Below, piece by piece: positions 21,209 to 22,204 of a stretch of DNA of 22,204 nucleotides; positions within the stretch are counted from its first letter, which is position 1; every line of letters begins with the position of its first letter. Both the position numbers and the translations under genes were made by a program. The notes under the pieces were generated by a model, which saw only the letters and a program-made list of their open reading frames with translations, did no database searches and was not told the origin of the DNA. Source of the stretch: a virus; the IMG/VR virus record IMGVR_UViG_3300032242_001976, positions 1-22,204 of that record; one strand, given 5' to 3'.

Positions 21209-21835
21209 ATGTCAACATTAGAAACTCAATATAGAAATTATAAGGAATGTAATCCATTATCTGATTTTACATTTGAACAATGGCAAACATGGAATGCTAA
21301 TTTATTAGCTAGCGCCATAGCTAAATATAGAGAAGATAAACCTAAAATATTAAAAGATATAGAAAATCAAAATTATGTCCCATTTGTTTCAGAGGTAGAA
21401 ATATTTAATAAAACAATGGGTAAACCAAATAATTATACACCTAACATCCCTGATGAAAAAGAATGGAAATTTGTATATGATTTTATTCTTGAAGAATTAG
21501 AAGAATATAAACATGCTTGTGAGACAGGAAATATAGTAGAAATATTAGATGCTCTATGTGATATCACATATGTCTCTTTAGGTAATGGAGCTATGCTTCA
21601 TGGTCTTAAAGATAAGATTATACCCGCTTATCAAGAAGTACAAGCATCAAACATGTCTAAAGCTTGTAAAACATTAGAAGAAGCTGAAGAAACAGTTATA
21701 GTAAGAAGTAAACAACAAGGCGAACCTTGCCATATTGAGCCGCAAGGTGAATATTGGGTAGTGTATAGGAGTCGTGATAGAAAAGTAATGAAATCAATAA
21801 ACTATTTTAAACCAAATCTAAATCAATTTTTTTAA
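21209..21835 (+). CDS. MazG-like nucleotide pyrophosphohydrolase
   Basis: A 208-residue protein of the all-alpha MazG/PRA-PH fold. FILEELEEYKHAC (about 92-104) carries the E-x-x-E metal motif and EILDALCDITYV (about 110-121) the second E-x-x-D motif. The N-terminal about 60 residues precede the domain, and an additional C-terminal part (PQGEYWVVYRSRDRKVMKSI) follows. It may hydrolyse dNTPs, such as modified or non-canonical ones, or lower (p)ppGpp as suggested for phage MazG. It is 11 nt after folE, so the substrate may relate to GTP or deazaguanine nucleotides. Substrate not determinable here. Confidence 0.82.
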   Translation: MSTLETQYRNYKECNPLSDFTFEQWQTWNANLLASAIAKYREDKPKILKDIENQNYVPFVSEVEIFNKTMGKPNNYTPNIPDEKEWKFVYDFILEELEEYKHACETGNIVEILDALCDITYVSLGNGAMLHGLKDKIIPAYQEVQASNMSKACKTLEEAEETVIVRSKQQGEPCHIEPQGEYWVVYRSRDRKVMKSINYFKPNLNQFF

Positions 21836-21837
21836 AA

Positions 21838-22098
21838 ATGAGAAATCTAAACGAAATCGTAGCAGATTTAAAACACAACATTGAATGGTCTCAACCAAAC
21901 ATGAGATACAACAACTTAATGGAACTAGTCACAGAACTAGAACAAGCATTAACCCCTAAAGTAACAACACAACCTGAAACTTTAGTCGAAGAAGCAATAA
22001 TAGAAGAAATACTCCCAGAAACTATAGTAACGGGAAGTATAGAAGATGAAGAAACAGTTACCCCTAAAAAAGGTAGAAAGCCATCTACTAACGCTTAA
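21838..22098 (+). CDS. Small acidic hypothetical protein
   Basis: An 86-residue protein: a helical N-terminus (RNLNEIVADLKHNIEW, NLMELVTELEQAL), then a Thr/Glu-rich unstructured tail ending in KKGRKPSTNA. No family recognised. It begins 2 nt after the MazG-like gene and is the last gene of that unit before the hairpin/promoter at 22118. Function unknown. Confidence 0.7.
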   Translation: MRNLNEIVADLKHNIEWSQPNMRYNNLMELVTELEQALTPKVTTQPETLVEEAIIEEILPETIVTGSIEDEETVTPKKGRKPSTNA

Positions 22099-22117
22099 AA
22101 AAATAAGTTTAGATAAG

Positions 22118-22151
22118 TTTGGAGTCCCGCAAGGGACTCCTTATCTTTATG
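22118..22151 (+). promoter_or_regulatory. Promoter with hairpin spacer at the right edge
   Basis: TTTG at 22118-22121, 20 bases, TATCTTTATG at 22142-22151, 16 nt before the ATG at 22167. Near-copy of the element at 17138-17171. Confidence 0.65.
22121..22140 (+). terminator. Terminator-like hairpin after the 21838 gene
   Basis: A perfect 8-bp stem pairs GGAGTCCC (22121-22128) with GGGACTCC (22133-22140) around GCAA, followed by TTATCTTT. It ends the preceding unit and fills the spacer of the next promoter. Confidence 0.7.
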
Positions 22152-22166
22152 ATATAAGATAATAAC

Positions 22167-22204
22167 ATGCAAGAACAATTTGTACCATACGAGATAGCTG
22201 AACA
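22167..22204 (+). CDS. Start of a phage hypothetical protein, 3'-partial
   Basis: ATG at 22167 opens MQEQFVPYEIAE and runs off the window. The beginning (EQFVPYEIA) resembles small conserved proteins of Bacteroidetes phages with no known function. It has a promoter-like element and no Shine-Dalgarno sequence upstream. Confidence 0.6.
   Translation, partial: MQEQFVPYEIAE

Noticed and set aside
1-22204. Global reassignment of TAG to a sense codon
   Set aside because: Only about three TAGs fall at gene ends or inside the exonuclease, and none of the many long conserved genes shows internal TAGs. Global recoding would leave several. A local event at 3615 is kept as a finding.

Overview
The window is a contiguous piece of a virulent tailed-phage genome of T4-like gene content. 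All genes supported here are on the + strand, packed tightly with many ATGA or 1-20 nt junctions. The DNA is very AT-rich. A host in the Bacteroidetes (for example a flavobacterium) is suggested by two things. Starts are preceded by A/T-rich DNA with almost no Shine-Dalgarno sequences. At least six intergenic junctions carry the pattern TTTG-N20-TAnnTT, which resembles the -33/-7 promoter of that phylum. The host assignment is an inference.

Layout. 1-1457: a 5'-truncated HNH homing endonuclease and two phage proteins of unknown function. 1527-6929: the replication and precursor core, with a gp32-like ssDNA-binding protein, UvsX recombinase, 5'-3' exonuclease (interrupted by an in-frame TAG near its N-terminus), DnaB/gp41-type helicase and NrdB. 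6946-10188: NrdA, fractured in two by a split intein whose halves flank a GIY-YIG endonuclease. 10231-12873: two more GIY-YIG endonucleases mixed with two small membrane proteins (holin candidates), a partial copy of the endolysin start, and a GH19-type endolysin. 12880-13730: two small proteins with similar N-termini, the second resembling an ADP-ribosyltransferase.

13799-21197 holds the genes for a 7-deazaguanine DNA-modification pathway: a DpdA-like transglycosylase, QueC, QueD, QueE and FolE (GTP cyclohydrolase I). They are interspersed with two thioredoxin-like proteins, a nucleotidyltransferase-like fusion protein, a macro-domain protein, a phage-encoded SmpB and several small unknown ORFs. 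A MazG-like pyrophosphohydrolase and a small acidic protein follow, and the next gene starts at the right edge.

How it works together. FolE, QueD, QueE and QueC would turn GTP into preQ0 (or an intermediate). The DpdA-like enzyme would then exchange it for guanine in phage DNA, probably protecting it from restriction. NrdA/NrdB, thioredoxin and MazG support the nucleotide pool. SSB, UvsX, exonuclease and helicase replicate and recombine the genome. Holin candidates and GH19 endolysin lyse the cell. The most unusual points are the split NrdA intein placed exactly before the catalytic cysteine, the amber-interrupted exonuclease, a QueC with all four zinc cysteines replaced, a QueE with a rearranged FeS motif, and hairpins filling the 20-bp spacer of several promoters.
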